Assembly: GCA_963922595.1 (NCBI GenBank)
Contig: CAWUIM010000031.1
Span: 1-35,039, forward strand
DNA: 35,039 nucleotides
From: JAJFFW01 sp963922595
GTDB lineage: Bacteria; Pseudomonadota; Alphaproteobacteria; Caulobacterales; Parvularculaceae
Direction: 5' to 3'
Numbering within the stretch: the stretch's first letter is position 1; each line of letters opens with the position of its first letter. The translations under genes were made by a program, and so were the position numbers. The notes beneath the pieces were generated by a model. That model ran no database searches. It worked only from the letters and a program-made list of their open reading frames with translations, and had not been told where the DNA came from. Below, piece after piece: positions 8,497-15,625 of the stretch.

Positions 8497-10059
8497 TCAG
8501 GCGACCTTCGCTGCACGTTGCGCGATCGCCTGATTAACCGCCGCGACAAACGCGCCAACCGCCGCGTAAGCCACATCAGCGCCGCGCACCGCGCCCACAT
8601 ATTCCGCACCGCCGATCTCGACTTGCGTTTCCGCCCGCACGATCCCGTCGTCAACGGCTGCGATATGATGCGTATCGAGCGTTAGAATCTGACCTTGCTG
8701 AACGCCAGCGATCGCGCACACGGCGTTAAAGGCAGCGTCGAACGGACCCTCGCCTTCGCATGTCACGGTGCGCCGGTCGCCGCTTTCATGCTCCATGGCG
8801 ATGCGTGCGTAAGGCTGGGTGTTTTCATCATACTCAGCGCGGAGCTCGACAGTGCGAAGGCGCCACGGACCGGCCCGTCCCGGCCGCTCATTCGATCCCG
8901 TCACCAAACGCACCACGTCGGCGTCGGTGATTTCACGCTGTGCGTCAGCAAGGTCCTTGAACTTGACAAAGATTTCATCAAGGCGGGTGGGCGTCACGCT
9001 CAGCTCCAGCGCTTCGATCCGCGACCGCAACGCGTGTTTGCCGGAATGCTTGCCGAGCACAATAGAATTAGACGGCATCCCGACCGCTTCCGCATCCATG
9101 ATCTCATAAGTGCGTTTGTTGGCGATAACGCCATGCTGATGAATACCGGCTTCATGCGCAAACGCATTCTTGCCTACGATGGCTTTGTTGCGCGGAATGG
9201 GGTTATGCGTAACGCGCGCGAGGGCGAGGCTCGCTGGATAAAGCTTGGTCGTATCAATTTGCGTATCAAGCCCGAAATAATCCTTCCGGGTTCGGAGCGC
9301 CATGACCGCCTCTTCCAAAGAGCAATTACCCGCGCGCTCGCCAATGCCATTGATGGCGCATTCGATCTGACGCGCGCCGCCGCGCACCGCCGAGAGCGAA
9401 TTCGCGACCGCCATCCCCAGATCGTCGTGGCAGTGGACGCTGAAGGTTACGTCACCGGCGCCCGGCACGTTATCGCGCAGAAAGACAAAGAGATTGTACA
9501 TTTCTTCCGGCGTCGTATACCCGACCGTATCCGGAATATTTATCGTATCCGCGCCGGCTTCTATCGCCGCCTGAACGGCTTCCGCCAAAAAGTCTCGTTC
9601 GGTCCGGATCGCATCTTCCGGCGAAAACTCGACGTCGTCGCAAGCGCTTTTGGCAAACCCCACCAGATCGCTGATTTTCCCAAGAATTTCTTCTTTGGTT
9701 AGCTTCAGTTTCGCCTCGCGATGAAGCGGGCTGGTGCCGATAAAGGTATGAATGCGTTTCGACGCTGCTGGCGCAATCGCATTGGCCGACGCAGTGATAT
9801 CCCCTTCATTCAATCGCGCCAAAGAACAAATCGTCGGCCCCTCAATCTCTTCGGCGATTGCGCGGACCGCCGCCGCATCGCCGGGCGACGCCGCCGCAAA
9901 GCCCGCTTCAATGATGTCTACCTTCAAATCAGACAGCGCGCGCGCGACAATAAGTTTCGCGTCAGTCGCCATGGAGAAACCAGGCGCCTGCTCTCCGTCG
10001 CGTAAGGTCGTATCGAAGATCTTTACGTGATTGGATCTAGTGTCAGATACATTCGTCAT
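8497..10059 (-). CDS. leuA: 2-isopropylmalate synthase
   Basis: A 520-residue enzyme that condenses acetyl-CoA with 2-ketoisovalerate, the committed step to leucine. The catalytic TIM barrel begins with FDTTLRDGEQAPGFSM (residues 15-30) and includes HCHDDLGMAVANS with metal-binding His. The C-terminal third (from about residue 390) is the usual leucine-responsive allosteric domain. GGAG lies 7 bases before the ATG. The start codon is embedded in the end of a leucine-rich leader ORF (10043-10168), and the bases just before the ATG can pair with a segment right after the leader's Leu codons. Expression therefore seems to be controlled by both attenuation and feedback. Confidence 0.97.
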   Translation of the reverse strand: MTNVSDTRSNHVKIFDTTLRDGEQAPGFSMATDAKLIVARALSDLKVDIIEAGFAAASPGDAAAVRAIAEEIEGPTICSLARLNEGDITASANAIAPAASKRIHTFIGTSPLHREAKLKLTKEEILGKISDLVGFAKSACDDVEFSPEDAIRTERDFLAEAVQAAIEAGADTINIPDTVGYTTPEEMYNLFVFLRDNVPGAGDVTFSVHCHDDLGMAVANSLSAVRGGARQIECAINGIGERAGNCSLEEAVMALRTRKDYFGLDTQIDTTKLYPASLALARVTHNPIPRNKAIVGKNAFAHEAGIHQHGVIANKRTYEIMDAEAVGMPSNSIVLGKHSGKHALRSRIEALELSVTPTRLDEIFVKFKDLADAQREITDADVVRLVTGSNERPGRAGPWRLRTVELRAEYDENTQPYARIAMEHESGDRRTVTCEGEGPFDAAFNAVCAIAGVQQGQILTLDTHHIAAVDDGIVRAETQVEIGGAEYVGAVRGADVAYAAVGAFVAAVNQAIAQRAAKVA

Positions 10060-10168
10060 GGCGCATCTCCGTCAAACCTTTGTTCACACGATTTGCGGGG
10101 CAAAGATAACACGCGCCTAGAAGGAGAAGAGTGGTTTCACACTTGTTCATTTTCATCTGCGGATGCAT
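10043..10168 (-). CDS. leucine-rich leader peptide of leuA (41 aa)
   Basis: Directly downstream of ilvH, AAGGAG (in 10171-10184) precedes an ATG at 10168 that opens a 41-codon frame. Codons 14-17 are four consecutive leucine codons CTT CTC CTT CTA (10118-10129), in the context ETTLLLLGACYL; six of 41 residues are Leu. The frame runs through the leuA start and stops at TGA 10043-10045, overlapping leuA by 17 bases in another frame. A short ORF with a good ribosome-binding site and a run of codons for the pathway's end product, placed before the committed-step gene, is the hallmark of a leader peptide for ribosome-mediated attenuation. No protein function is expected beyond translation itself. 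Confidence 0.82.
   Translation of the reverse strand: MHPQMKMNKCETTLLLLGACYLCPANRVNKGLTEMRHDECI
10060..10117 (-). promoter_or_regulatory. leader helix that can hide the leuA translation start
   Basis: On the RNA, GGCGCGU (10111-10117) begins at the base after the last leader Leu codon and can pair over 7 bp (one G-U) with AUGCGCC (10060-10066), which lies between the leuA Shine-Dalgarno GGAG and its ATG. Inside this helix is a smaller hairpin, UUUGC (10100-10104) with GCAAA (10092-10096) and a CCC loop. No U-run follows, so this is not an intrinsic terminator. A ribosome stalled on the Leu codons would cover 10111-10117 and free the leuA start. This is inference from base pairing read by eye. 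Confidence 0.55.
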
Positions 10169-10184
10169 GGGGCTTCTCCTTTCT
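10119..10184 (-). repeat. leader Shine-Dalgarno complementary to its own Leu codons
   Basis: The leader ribosome-binding region AGAAAGGAGAAG (10173-10184) is complementary to CUUCUCCUUCU (10119-10129), the Leu-codon run, over 11 pairs with one bulged A. The intervening 43 bases would form the loop. It may be a self-sequestering structure that sets how often the leader is translated. It may also arise simply because CTT/CTC leucine codons resemble an anti-Shine-Dalgarno sequence. Confidence 0.4.
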
Positions 10185-10190
10185 ATTTCA

Positions 10191-10745
10191 CTAATCAGTT
10201 ACAACGCCGCGGCGTATCGATAAGACACCAGTGCGCGAGACTTCCACCAGTCCCAACGGGCGCATGAGATCGATAAACGCATTGACCTTTTCCCGCGTCC
10301 CGGTGATTTCGAAGACAAAAGACGTATGGGTCGTGTCCAAGGCGCGCGCTCTGAAAATATCGGCGAGACGCATCGCCTCAACACGCGTATCGCCCTGACC
10401 TGACACTTTTATAAGCGCTAATTCCCGCTCGAGCGCATCGGTTTCCATGGAGACGTCAATGACCCGTTGGACCGGCACCAGGCGTCCGAGTTGCGCCTTA
10501 ATTTGCTCAATCTTTGACGGTGTACCACTTGTGACGACGGTGATGCGCGACCGGTGCTTTTCCACATCGGTTTCAGCGACGGTGAGACTTTCGATATTAT
10601 ATCCCCGCGCGGAAATAAGGCCGACCACGCGAGACAATACGCCCGGCTCATTATCGACGATAACGGCGAGGATGCGTTCGGCCGACACTTCATCAGTCGG
10701 CGAGACAGGGTAGACCGAAGCGGGGGCTGAGGGCGTGCTGGACAT
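10191..10745 (-). CDS. ilvH: acetolactate synthase small (regulatory) subunit
   Basis: A 184-residue regulatory subunit with an N-terminal ACT domain: ERILAVIVDNEPGVLSRVVGL at residues 24-44, followed by ISARGYNIESLTV. It activates the large subunit and usually confers feedback inhibition by valine. The start overlaps the ilvB stop by one base (TGATG), a typical coupling for this pair. After its TAG there are 22 bases and then the leader peptide of leuA. The name ilvN would serve equally well. Confidence 0.95.
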   Translation of the reverse strand: MSSTPSAPASVYPVSPTDEVSAERILAVIVDNEPGVLSRVVGLISARGYNIESLTVAETDVEKHRSRITVVTSGTPSKIEQIKAQLGRLVPVQRVIDVSMETDALERELALIKVSGQGDTRVEAMRLADIFRARALDTTHTSFVFEITGTREKVNAFIDLMRPLGLVEVSRTGVLSIRRGVVTD

Positions 10746-12544
10746 CAGACGAGTTTGCGCCCCTCTTCGCCGATTTCTTCGCCTGTCACAGCGCCGCCCA
10801 TCATCATGTCATTATGCGCCGCGCCCGATGGGATCATTGGAAAGACGTTTTCTTCCTTCGTCACGACGCAATCGAACAAGACCGGCTTATCGACGGCGAT
10901 CATCGCTTCGATTTTCGCATCAAGCTCATCGACATTTTCCGCACGGAATCCGGCGCCGCCATAGGCCTCAGCAAGTTTCACAAAATCCGGCAATGAGTCC
11001 GAATAGGAATGCGAGTAGCGACCGCCGTGCAAAAGTTCCTGCCATTGGCGGACCATGCCGAGATATTCGTTGTTCAGAATAAAAATCTTAATGGGCAATT
11101 TGTGCTGAACAGCCGCCGAAAATTCCTGCATCGTCATCTGGACGGACGCATCGCCCGCAATATCAACGACAAGCGCATTCGGATGCGCTGCCTGAACGCC
11201 AAGCGCAGCAGGCAGCCCATATCCCATGGTCCCGAGCCCGCCTGATGTCATCCATCGGTTTGGCGCATCGAAGTGAAAATGTTGAGCGGCCCACATCTGA
11301 TGCTGTCCAACTTCGGTGGTGATGTACACATCCTTGTCGCGGGTCAGTTCATAAAGACGTTCGATGGCGTATTGCGGCTTTATGAGCACGCCTGATTTGT
11401 CATAGTCAAAAGAACGCATCGCACGCCACGCGTTGATCTGCGTTGTCCATTCGTTCAAGCGCGATACACTGAGCGGCGTTTTCTTTTCCGCAGTGCGCCA
11501 CTTGGCGAGCAGCTGCTCAAGCGCCGTTTGCGCGTCGCTGATGATTGCGAGATCGACGCGCACATTTTTGTTGATTGATGAAGGGTCGATATCAATGTGG
11601 ATCTTGCGCGAACCTGGCGAAAACGCGTCGAGACGACCGGTCACGCGATCGTCGAACCGTGCGCCGACGCATACCATCAGATCGCAATCATGCATCGCGT
11701 TGTTGGCTTCAAAGCTGCCATGCATGCCGAGCATGCCAAGCCACTGCGGATCGGAGGCGGGAAAGGCGCCAAGACCCATCAATGTCGACGTGACCGGAAA
11801 CCCTGTCTCATGGGCCAACGTGCGTAATGTCTCGGACGCTTCCGGCCCGGCATTGATAACGCCGCCGCCAGTATAAAATACCGGGCGGCGCGCCGCGCGC
11901 ATTATTTCTACTGCTTGCTCGATATGACGCGGTTGCGGTTCCGGCACGACGATACAATTGCGTTTGCGCGCCGCGCCCTTGGTCACATAGGGCGCCTCCT
12001 CGAATTGGACGTCCTTCGGAATATCGAGAAGCACAGGACCTGGCCGCCCATTTTTGGCCACATGGAAAGCCTCATGGACGATCGTCGGCAATCGCTCGGC
12101 TGATTCCACAAGATAATTATGCTTCGTACACGCCCGCGTTATCCCGATCGTATCGCATTCCTGAAAAGCGTCCGTTCCAATAAGAGGGCGCGCCACCTGG
12201 CCGGTTATGCACACGATGGGAATTGAATCGAGCAAGGCGTCAGCCAGCCCGGTGACCGCATTCGTAGCGCCGGGACCGGAAGTCACAAGCACGACGCCGG
12301 GCTTGCCTGTGGAGCGGGCATATCCTTCGGCCGCATGAACCGCGCCCTGTTCGTGTCGCATCAGAATGTGCGCGATCTTATCGCGCGCAAAGAGCGCATC
12401 GTAGATTGGCAACACCGCCCCGCCGGGATAGCCGAAGATGACCTCAACGCCTTGCTCCTCAAGGGCGTCGAGCAACAGCTCCGCGCCCGTCTTCACGGCG
12501 CTAGATGCAGCATGCGTCTTTGGCTCGGCGGCGGAAACGCTCAT
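10745..12544 (-). CDS. ilvB: acetolactate synthase large (catalytic) subunit
   Basis: A 599-residue thiamine-diphosphate enzyme that makes 2-acetolactate from two pyruvates, or acetohydroxybutyrate from pyruvate and 2-ketobutyrate. The N-terminal FGYPGGAVLPIYDAL and RHEQGAVHAAEGYAR hold the conserved cofactor-activating Glu. The ThDP/Mg motif GDASVQMTMQE with downstream NNEYLGMVRQWQ is present, in the GDAS form often seen in alphaproteobacteria. It follows ilvC by three bases and overlaps ilvH by one. The name ilvI is equally valid. Confidence 0.96.
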   Translation of the reverse strand: MSVSAAEPKTHAASSAVKTGAELLLDALEEQGVEVIFGYPGGAVLPIYDALFARDKIAHILMRHEQGAVHAAEGYARSTGKPGVVLVTSGPGATNAVTGLADALLDSIPIVCITGQVARPLIGTDAFQECDTIGITRACTKHNYLVESAERLPTIVHEAFHVAKNGRPGPVLLDIPKDVQFEEAPYVTKGAARKRNCIVVPEPQPRHIEQAVEIMRAARRPVFYTGGGVINAGPEASETLRTLAHETGFPVTSTLMGLGAFPASDPQWLGMLGMHGSFEANNAMHDCDLMVCVGARFDDRVTGRLDAFSPGSRKIHIDIDPSSINKNVRVDLAIISDAQTALEQLLAKWRTAEKKTPLSVSRLNEWTTQINAWRAMRSFDYDKSGVLIKPQYAIERLYELTRDKDVYITTEVGQHQMWAAQHFHFDAPNRWMTSGGLGTMGYGLPAALGVQAAHPNALVVDIAGDASVQMTMQEFSAAVQHKLPIKIFILNNEYLGMVRQWQELLHGGRYSHSYSDSLPDFVKLAEAYGGAGFRAENVDELDAKIEAMIAVDKPVLFDCVVTKEENVFPMIPSGAAHNDMMMGGAVTGEEIGEEGRKLV

Positions 12545-12547
12545 GGA

Positions 12548-13561
12548 TCAGCTCTCGGTATTGGTGTTCGCCCCCGGCTTCAGCCAGGGCATCAGATCGC
12601 GCAACTCTTTACCTGTGTGCTCAATCGGATGATCGAGGTCAGCTTCGAGCATTTTGTCGTATTTTACTTTTCCCGACTGGTTCTCAAGGATCCAGTTTTG
12701 AGCAAACGTCCCGGACTGTATGTCAGCCAGCACCTCGCGCATCCGTTCCTTGGTTTCGTCGTTGATTACTCGGGGGCCGGAAACGAGATCGCCGTAAATC
12801 GCAGTTTCGGAAATGAATTCATGCATCTTTTCAAGGCCGCCCTCGTAGAGAAGATCGACAATAAGTTTCAATTCATGAAGACATTCATAATAGGCGATTT
12901 CCGGGCGATAGCCGGCTTCCGTGAGTGTCTCAAACCCTTTCAGAACGAGTTCCGTCGCGCCGCCGCAGAGCACGGCTTGTTCGCCGAAGAGATCGGTTTC
13001 CGTCTCTTCACGGAACGTTGTCTCCAAGGCGCCGGCGGTCGTCCCGCCGATAAGGCTTGCATAGGCGAGCGCACGTTCTTTAGCGCGGCCTGACGCATCC
13101 TGGTGTACGGCGAAGAGGCAAGGCACGCCGCGTCCGCGTTCATATTCACGGCGCACAAGATCACCCGGCCCCTTCGGGGCCACCATGATCACGTCCACGT
13201 CTTCCGGCGGTTTGACGCGTCCATAAAGAATTGTAAATCCGTGTGCGAAGGATAGCGTGTCGCCGGCCTTTAGCGCCGGCCGAATTTCTTCATTGAAAAT
13301 CGCCTCGTGGCTCATATCAGGCGTCAAGATGGCGATAACGGAGGCCGCTTCCGCCGCTTCGCGCACAGACATGACGGTCAGCCCGTCCGCTTCGGCTTTT
13401 TTCGCGCCAGCCCCGCCAGCGCGGCATCCGACCACCACATCGCATCCCGAATTTTTCAAATTCAGCGCATGGGCGCGTCCCTGGCTGCCATAGCCGATAA
13501 TGGCGACTTTGCCATCTTTCATCGCGGCGGGATTGGCGTCTTCGTCCTTGTAGACTTTCAT
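12548..13561 (-). CDS. ilvC: ketol-acid reductoisomerase (class I)
   Basis: A 337-residue short-form enzyme that isomerises and reduces acetolactate to dihydroxyisovalerate. The Rossmann motif GYGSQG lies at 23-28. Mg-binding and catalytic residues are visible in EETETDLFGEQAVLCGG and YYECLHELKLIVDLLYEGG, and in APKGPG. The loop after strand beta-2, which normally carries Arg plus two hydroxyl residues to hold the 2'-phosphate of NADPH, reads R47-A-G-G-A-G52, with Gly at both hydroxyl positions. Cofactor choice may therefore be relaxed or shifted towards NADH; this is inference. It lies 9 bases after ilvD, with a GAGAG ribosome-binding site. Confidence 0.96.
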   Translation of the reverse strand: MKVYKDEDANPAAMKDGKVAIIGYGSQGRAHALNLKNSGCDVVVGCRAGGAGAKKAEADGLTVMSVREAAEAASVIAILTPDMSHEAIFNEEIRPALKAGDTLSFAHGFTILYGRVKPPEDVDVIMVAPKGPGDLVRREYERGRGVPCLFAVHQDASGRAKERALAYASLIGGTTAGALETTFREETETDLFGEQAVLCGGATELVLKGFETLTEAGYRPEIAYYECLHELKLIVDLLYEGGLEKMHEFISETAIYGDLVSGPRVINDETKERMREVLADIQSGTFAQNWILENQSGKVKYDKMLEADLDHPIEHTGKELRDLMPWLKPGANTNTES

Positions 13562-13570
13562 TGTTCTCTC

Positions 13571-15259
13571 TCAGCTCTCTAAAGGTTGGATCGTCACGGC
13601 GCCGCGCGAGGCGGATGAAACAAGGCGGGCGTATTTATCAAAGGCGCCGCCCATGGCGTTTGGTTTGCGCGGCTTGAACGCCGCTCTGCGCGCCGCCCAG
13701 TCAATGTCGGCGTCGATCCGCCGTTCGTCAGCGTTTATCGAAATCCTGTCGCCTTCCTCAATGAGGCCGATCGGACCGCCCGCCGCGGCTTCGGGCGCCA
13801 CATGTCCGATGACAAAACCATGGGAGGCCCCGGAAAAGCGGCCGTCGGTTATGAGCGCTACCTCGCCTGCGAGCCCCTGACCGGCGACGGCGGCCGTCAC
13901 CGCCAGCATCTCGCGCATGCCGGGTCCGCCTTTGGGCCCCTCATATCGAATGACGATGACGTCGCCTTTGGACATTTCACCGGCTTGCACCGCGGCGAAG
14001 GCGTCCTCTTCGCTGTCGAACACTCGCGCGCGTCCTTCGAACGATCCATCGCCATATCCCGCCGTTTTCAGAACCGCCCCTTCCGGCGCCACATCGCCAT
14101 AGAGAATCCTCAACCCGCCTGTTGATTTGATGGGTTTTTCAACACTCAAGACGACCTTCTGTCCCGCCGTCTCCTCGGCGTTTTCGAGTTCTGCGAATAA
14201 AGTCTTTCCACTGACAGTCGGCGTGTCGACCAACTTTCCACCTTCCACGAGGCGACGCCCGAAGAGCGCCATGCCGCCTGCCTCATAGAGGTCCTTCGCC
14301 AGAAAGCGCCCGCCGGGTTTTAGATCGGTGATCACCGGCGTCGTTCTCGAAAGGGTGTCGAAGATGTCGATGGAGAATGGAACGTCCGCCTCCGCCGCAA
14401 TTGCGGCAAGGTGCAACACCGCATTGGTGGAGCCGCCGCTCGCGACCACCGCAGTCGCAGCGTTGCGCAGCGACGTCTCGGTGACAAACGATCGCGCGCT
14501 TCTTCCTTCCTTCGCCAGCGAAGCGACAAGTTCCCCGCATCGCCTCGCTTCATGCGCCTTAGCGTTATCCGCCGCAGGCGGATCGCCGGCGCCCATGGGC
14601 GCAAGCCCAAGAAACGCCATCGCCATCGCCATTGTATTGGCGGTGAATTGGCCGCCGCACGCGCCTGCGCCGGGACAAGCTGATCGCTCGATGAGGTTTA
14701 GCTCTTCATCGGAAATATCGCCGCGCGCATGGGCGCCGACCGCCTCGAAAACATCCTGGATCGACAGGTCTTTCTCAACGCCGTCAATGGCGCAATGGCC
14801 AGGCATAATTGTGCCGCCGTAGAGGACGACACCGGGGATATCCATGCGAGCGAGCGCCATCGCCGCCGCCGGAATGGTTTTGTCGCATCCGACGAGAATA
14901 ATCGCCGCGTCCAGCGCATGGCCGCGCACTGCAATCTCGATCGAATCCGTGATCACTTCTCGGGAGATGAGCGAAGCGCGCATGCCCTCGCTGCCCATGG
15001 TGATCCCGTCTGAAACGACGATCGTGTTAAAATCGATTGGCGTCGCGCCGGCGGATCGGACGCCTTCGCGAACGGGCGCCGCCAATGCGTCGAGGTGCAT
15101 GTTGCACGGCGTAATCGTCGACCAGGTATTGACGACGCCAATCATTGGTTGCGCAAAGTCGTCGTCGGTGTAGCCGACCGCCCGCAACATGGCGCGCGCC
15201 GGCGCACGTGCGGGGCCTTTGACGACTGCGTCCGAATTTTTCGATGGTGGTTTCGTCAT
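13571..15259 (-). CDS. ilvD: dihydroxy-acid dehydratase
   Basis: A 562-residue iron-sulfur dehydratase that converts dihydroxyisovalerate (or dihydroxymethylvalerate) to the 2-keto acid. The cluster cysteines are visible: Cys52 (TPCNMHL), Cys125 (GCDKTIPA) and Cys201 (GACGGQFTANTM). Length is normal. It is the first structural gene of the ilv-leu operon. The 5' leader before it (15260-15451) holds a leader peptide rich in Leu and Val codons, and an intrinsic terminator that ends 32 bases before the ATG, so transcription into ilvD must read through an attenuator. The ribosome-binding site before the ATG is weak. Confidence 0.97.
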   Translation of the reverse strand: MTKPPSKNSDAVVKGPARAPARAMLRAVGYTDDDFAQPMIGVVNTWSTITPCNMHLDALAAPVREGVRSAGATPIDFNTIVVSDGITMGSEGMRASLISREVITDSIEIAVRGHALDAAIILVGCDKTIPAAAMALARMDIPGVVLYGGTIMPGHCAIDGVEKDLSIQDVFEAVGAHARGDISDEELNLIERSACPGAGACGGQFTANTMAMAMAFLGLAPMGAGDPPAADNAKAHEARRCGELVASLAKEGRSARSFVTETSLRNAATAVVASGGSTNAVLHLAAIAAEADVPFSIDIFDTLSRTTPVITDLKPGGRFLAKDLYEAGGMALFGRRLVEGGKLVDTPTVSGKTLFAELENAEETAGQKVVLSVEKPIKSTGGLRILYGDVAPEGAVLKTAGYGDGSFEGRARVFDSEEDAFAAVQAGEMSKGDVIVIRYEGPKGGPGMREMLAVTAAVAGQGLAGEVALITDGRFSGASHGFVIGHVAPEAAAGGPIGLIEEGDRISINADERRIDADIDWAARRAAFKPRKPNAMGGAFDKYARLVSSASRGAVTIQPLES

Positions 15260-15290
15260 TTTTATCTGGACCAGGTCGATATTGCTTAAG

Positions 15291-15326
15291 GCAAAGAAAA
15301 ACCCGCTTTCCGGTTTGGGTAGCGGG
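15291..15326 (-). terminator. attenuator terminator upstream of ilvD
   Basis: Read leftward, CCCGCT (15321-15326) pairs with AGCGGG (15302-15307) around a 13-base loop and is followed by TTTTTCTTT (15293-15301). It lies between the leader peptide stop (15356) and the ilvD start (15259), inside the leader and not after a gene. That position is what makes it an attenuator. Confidence 0.8.
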
Positions 15327-15420
15327 CGGTTGCGGTAAGTATTTTGAGCGTTTCGCTATCGCACCGGCCATCTCTCCTTCACCACTAGAAGGAGGAGAAG
15401 ATCAATCACCGACAGGCGAA
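15310..15420 (-). promoter_or_regulatory. competing antiterminator and leader hairpins of the ilvD attenuator
   Basis: CCGGU (15363-15367) and UAGCG (15354-15358) can pair with ACCGG (15310-15314) and CGCUA (15320-15324). This gives two 5-bp helices across one internal loop and uses up the 5' arm of the terminator. The leader stop codon lies inside the UAGCG arm. A 7-bp hairpin CUCCUUC (15388-15394) with GAAGGAG (15374-15380) is built from the Leu codons. A third helix, UUCGC (15416-15420) with GCGAA (15352-15356), would compete with the antiterminator. This is the mutually exclusive layout expected of amino-acid attenuators. Pairings were found by eye; no energies were computed. Confidence 0.65.
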
Positions 15421-15442
15421 TGGAACTAAAATCGACGCTCAT
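15356..15442 (-). CDS. Leu/Val/Ile-rich leader peptide of the ilv operon (28 aa)
   Basis: A short frame ending in TAG at 15356-15358 contains VIDLLLLLVVKERW: Val, Ile, then five consecutive Leu codons (15386-15400) and two Val codons (15380-15385). All three branched-chain amino acids are sampled, as expected for a multivalent ilv leader. I chose the ATG at 15442 (28 aa), with GGAG 11 bases upstream. An ATG at 15451 (31 aa) is only 2 bases from the GGAG and is less likely. The longer open frame upstream to 15607 crosses a strong terminator and is not the gene. The stop codon lies just before the antiterminator/terminator region. Confidence 0.82.
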   Translation of the reverse strand: MSVDFSSIRLSVIDLLLLLVVKERWPVR

Positions 15443-15500
15443 TTTAGACATTGCTCCAAACGAAATCGCAGATACACACACTAAATAGGCAACGGAAAGG

Positions 15501-15530
15501 CATATAATCGCCAATCGCGGCGCCTTACAA
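15501..15530 (-). promoter_or_regulatory. candidate promoter of the ilv-leu operon
   Basis: Reading leftward, CTTGTAA with -35-like TTGTAA (15525-15530) is followed after 18 bases by TATATG (15501-15506) as the -10. This places transcription start about 40-50 bases before the leader ATG, just downstream of the terminator that ends the previous gene. The match to consensus is moderate. Confidence 0.4.
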
Positions 15531-15572
15531 GCCGAAAAGTCGAAAAATAATACGCATGACGCAAATTTATCG

Positions 15573-15603
15573 CAAAAAAAAGGCCGGCTGAGCCGGCCTT
15601 TTT
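15573..15603 (-). terminator. strong bidirectional intrinsic terminator
   Basis: A 10-bp stem (15578-15587 with 15593-15602, core GGCCGG/CCGGCC) with a CTGAG loop is flanked by a run of A on the left and T on the right, so it works in either direction. It begins 23 bases after the stop of the VPLPA-CTERM gene and insulates it from the ilv promoter. Confidence 0.92.
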
Positions 15604-15625
15604 CCAAATTTTTCGCGTACCGCGT

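Noticed and set aside
8695..9702. Long 335-residue frame opposite leuA
   Set aside because: Lies wholly antisense to a well-conserved gene and has a basic, low-information composition expected from a GC-rich shadow frame.
12335..13093. 252-residue frame opposite ilvC/ilvB
   Set aside because: Antisense shadow of two conserved genes; no recognisable motif.
15027..15371. 114-residue minus-strand frame starting at GAAGGAG-AG-ATG in the ilv leader
   Set aside because: The start looks good, but the frame runs through the attenuator terminator and into ilvD in another frame. The GAAGGAG is better explained as the partner of the Leu-codon hairpin.
15443..15607. Upstream extension of the ilv leader frame to 83 residues
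   Set aside because: It would cross the strong bidirectional terminator at 15573-15603 and the candidate promoter; the leader peptide is the short downstream part.
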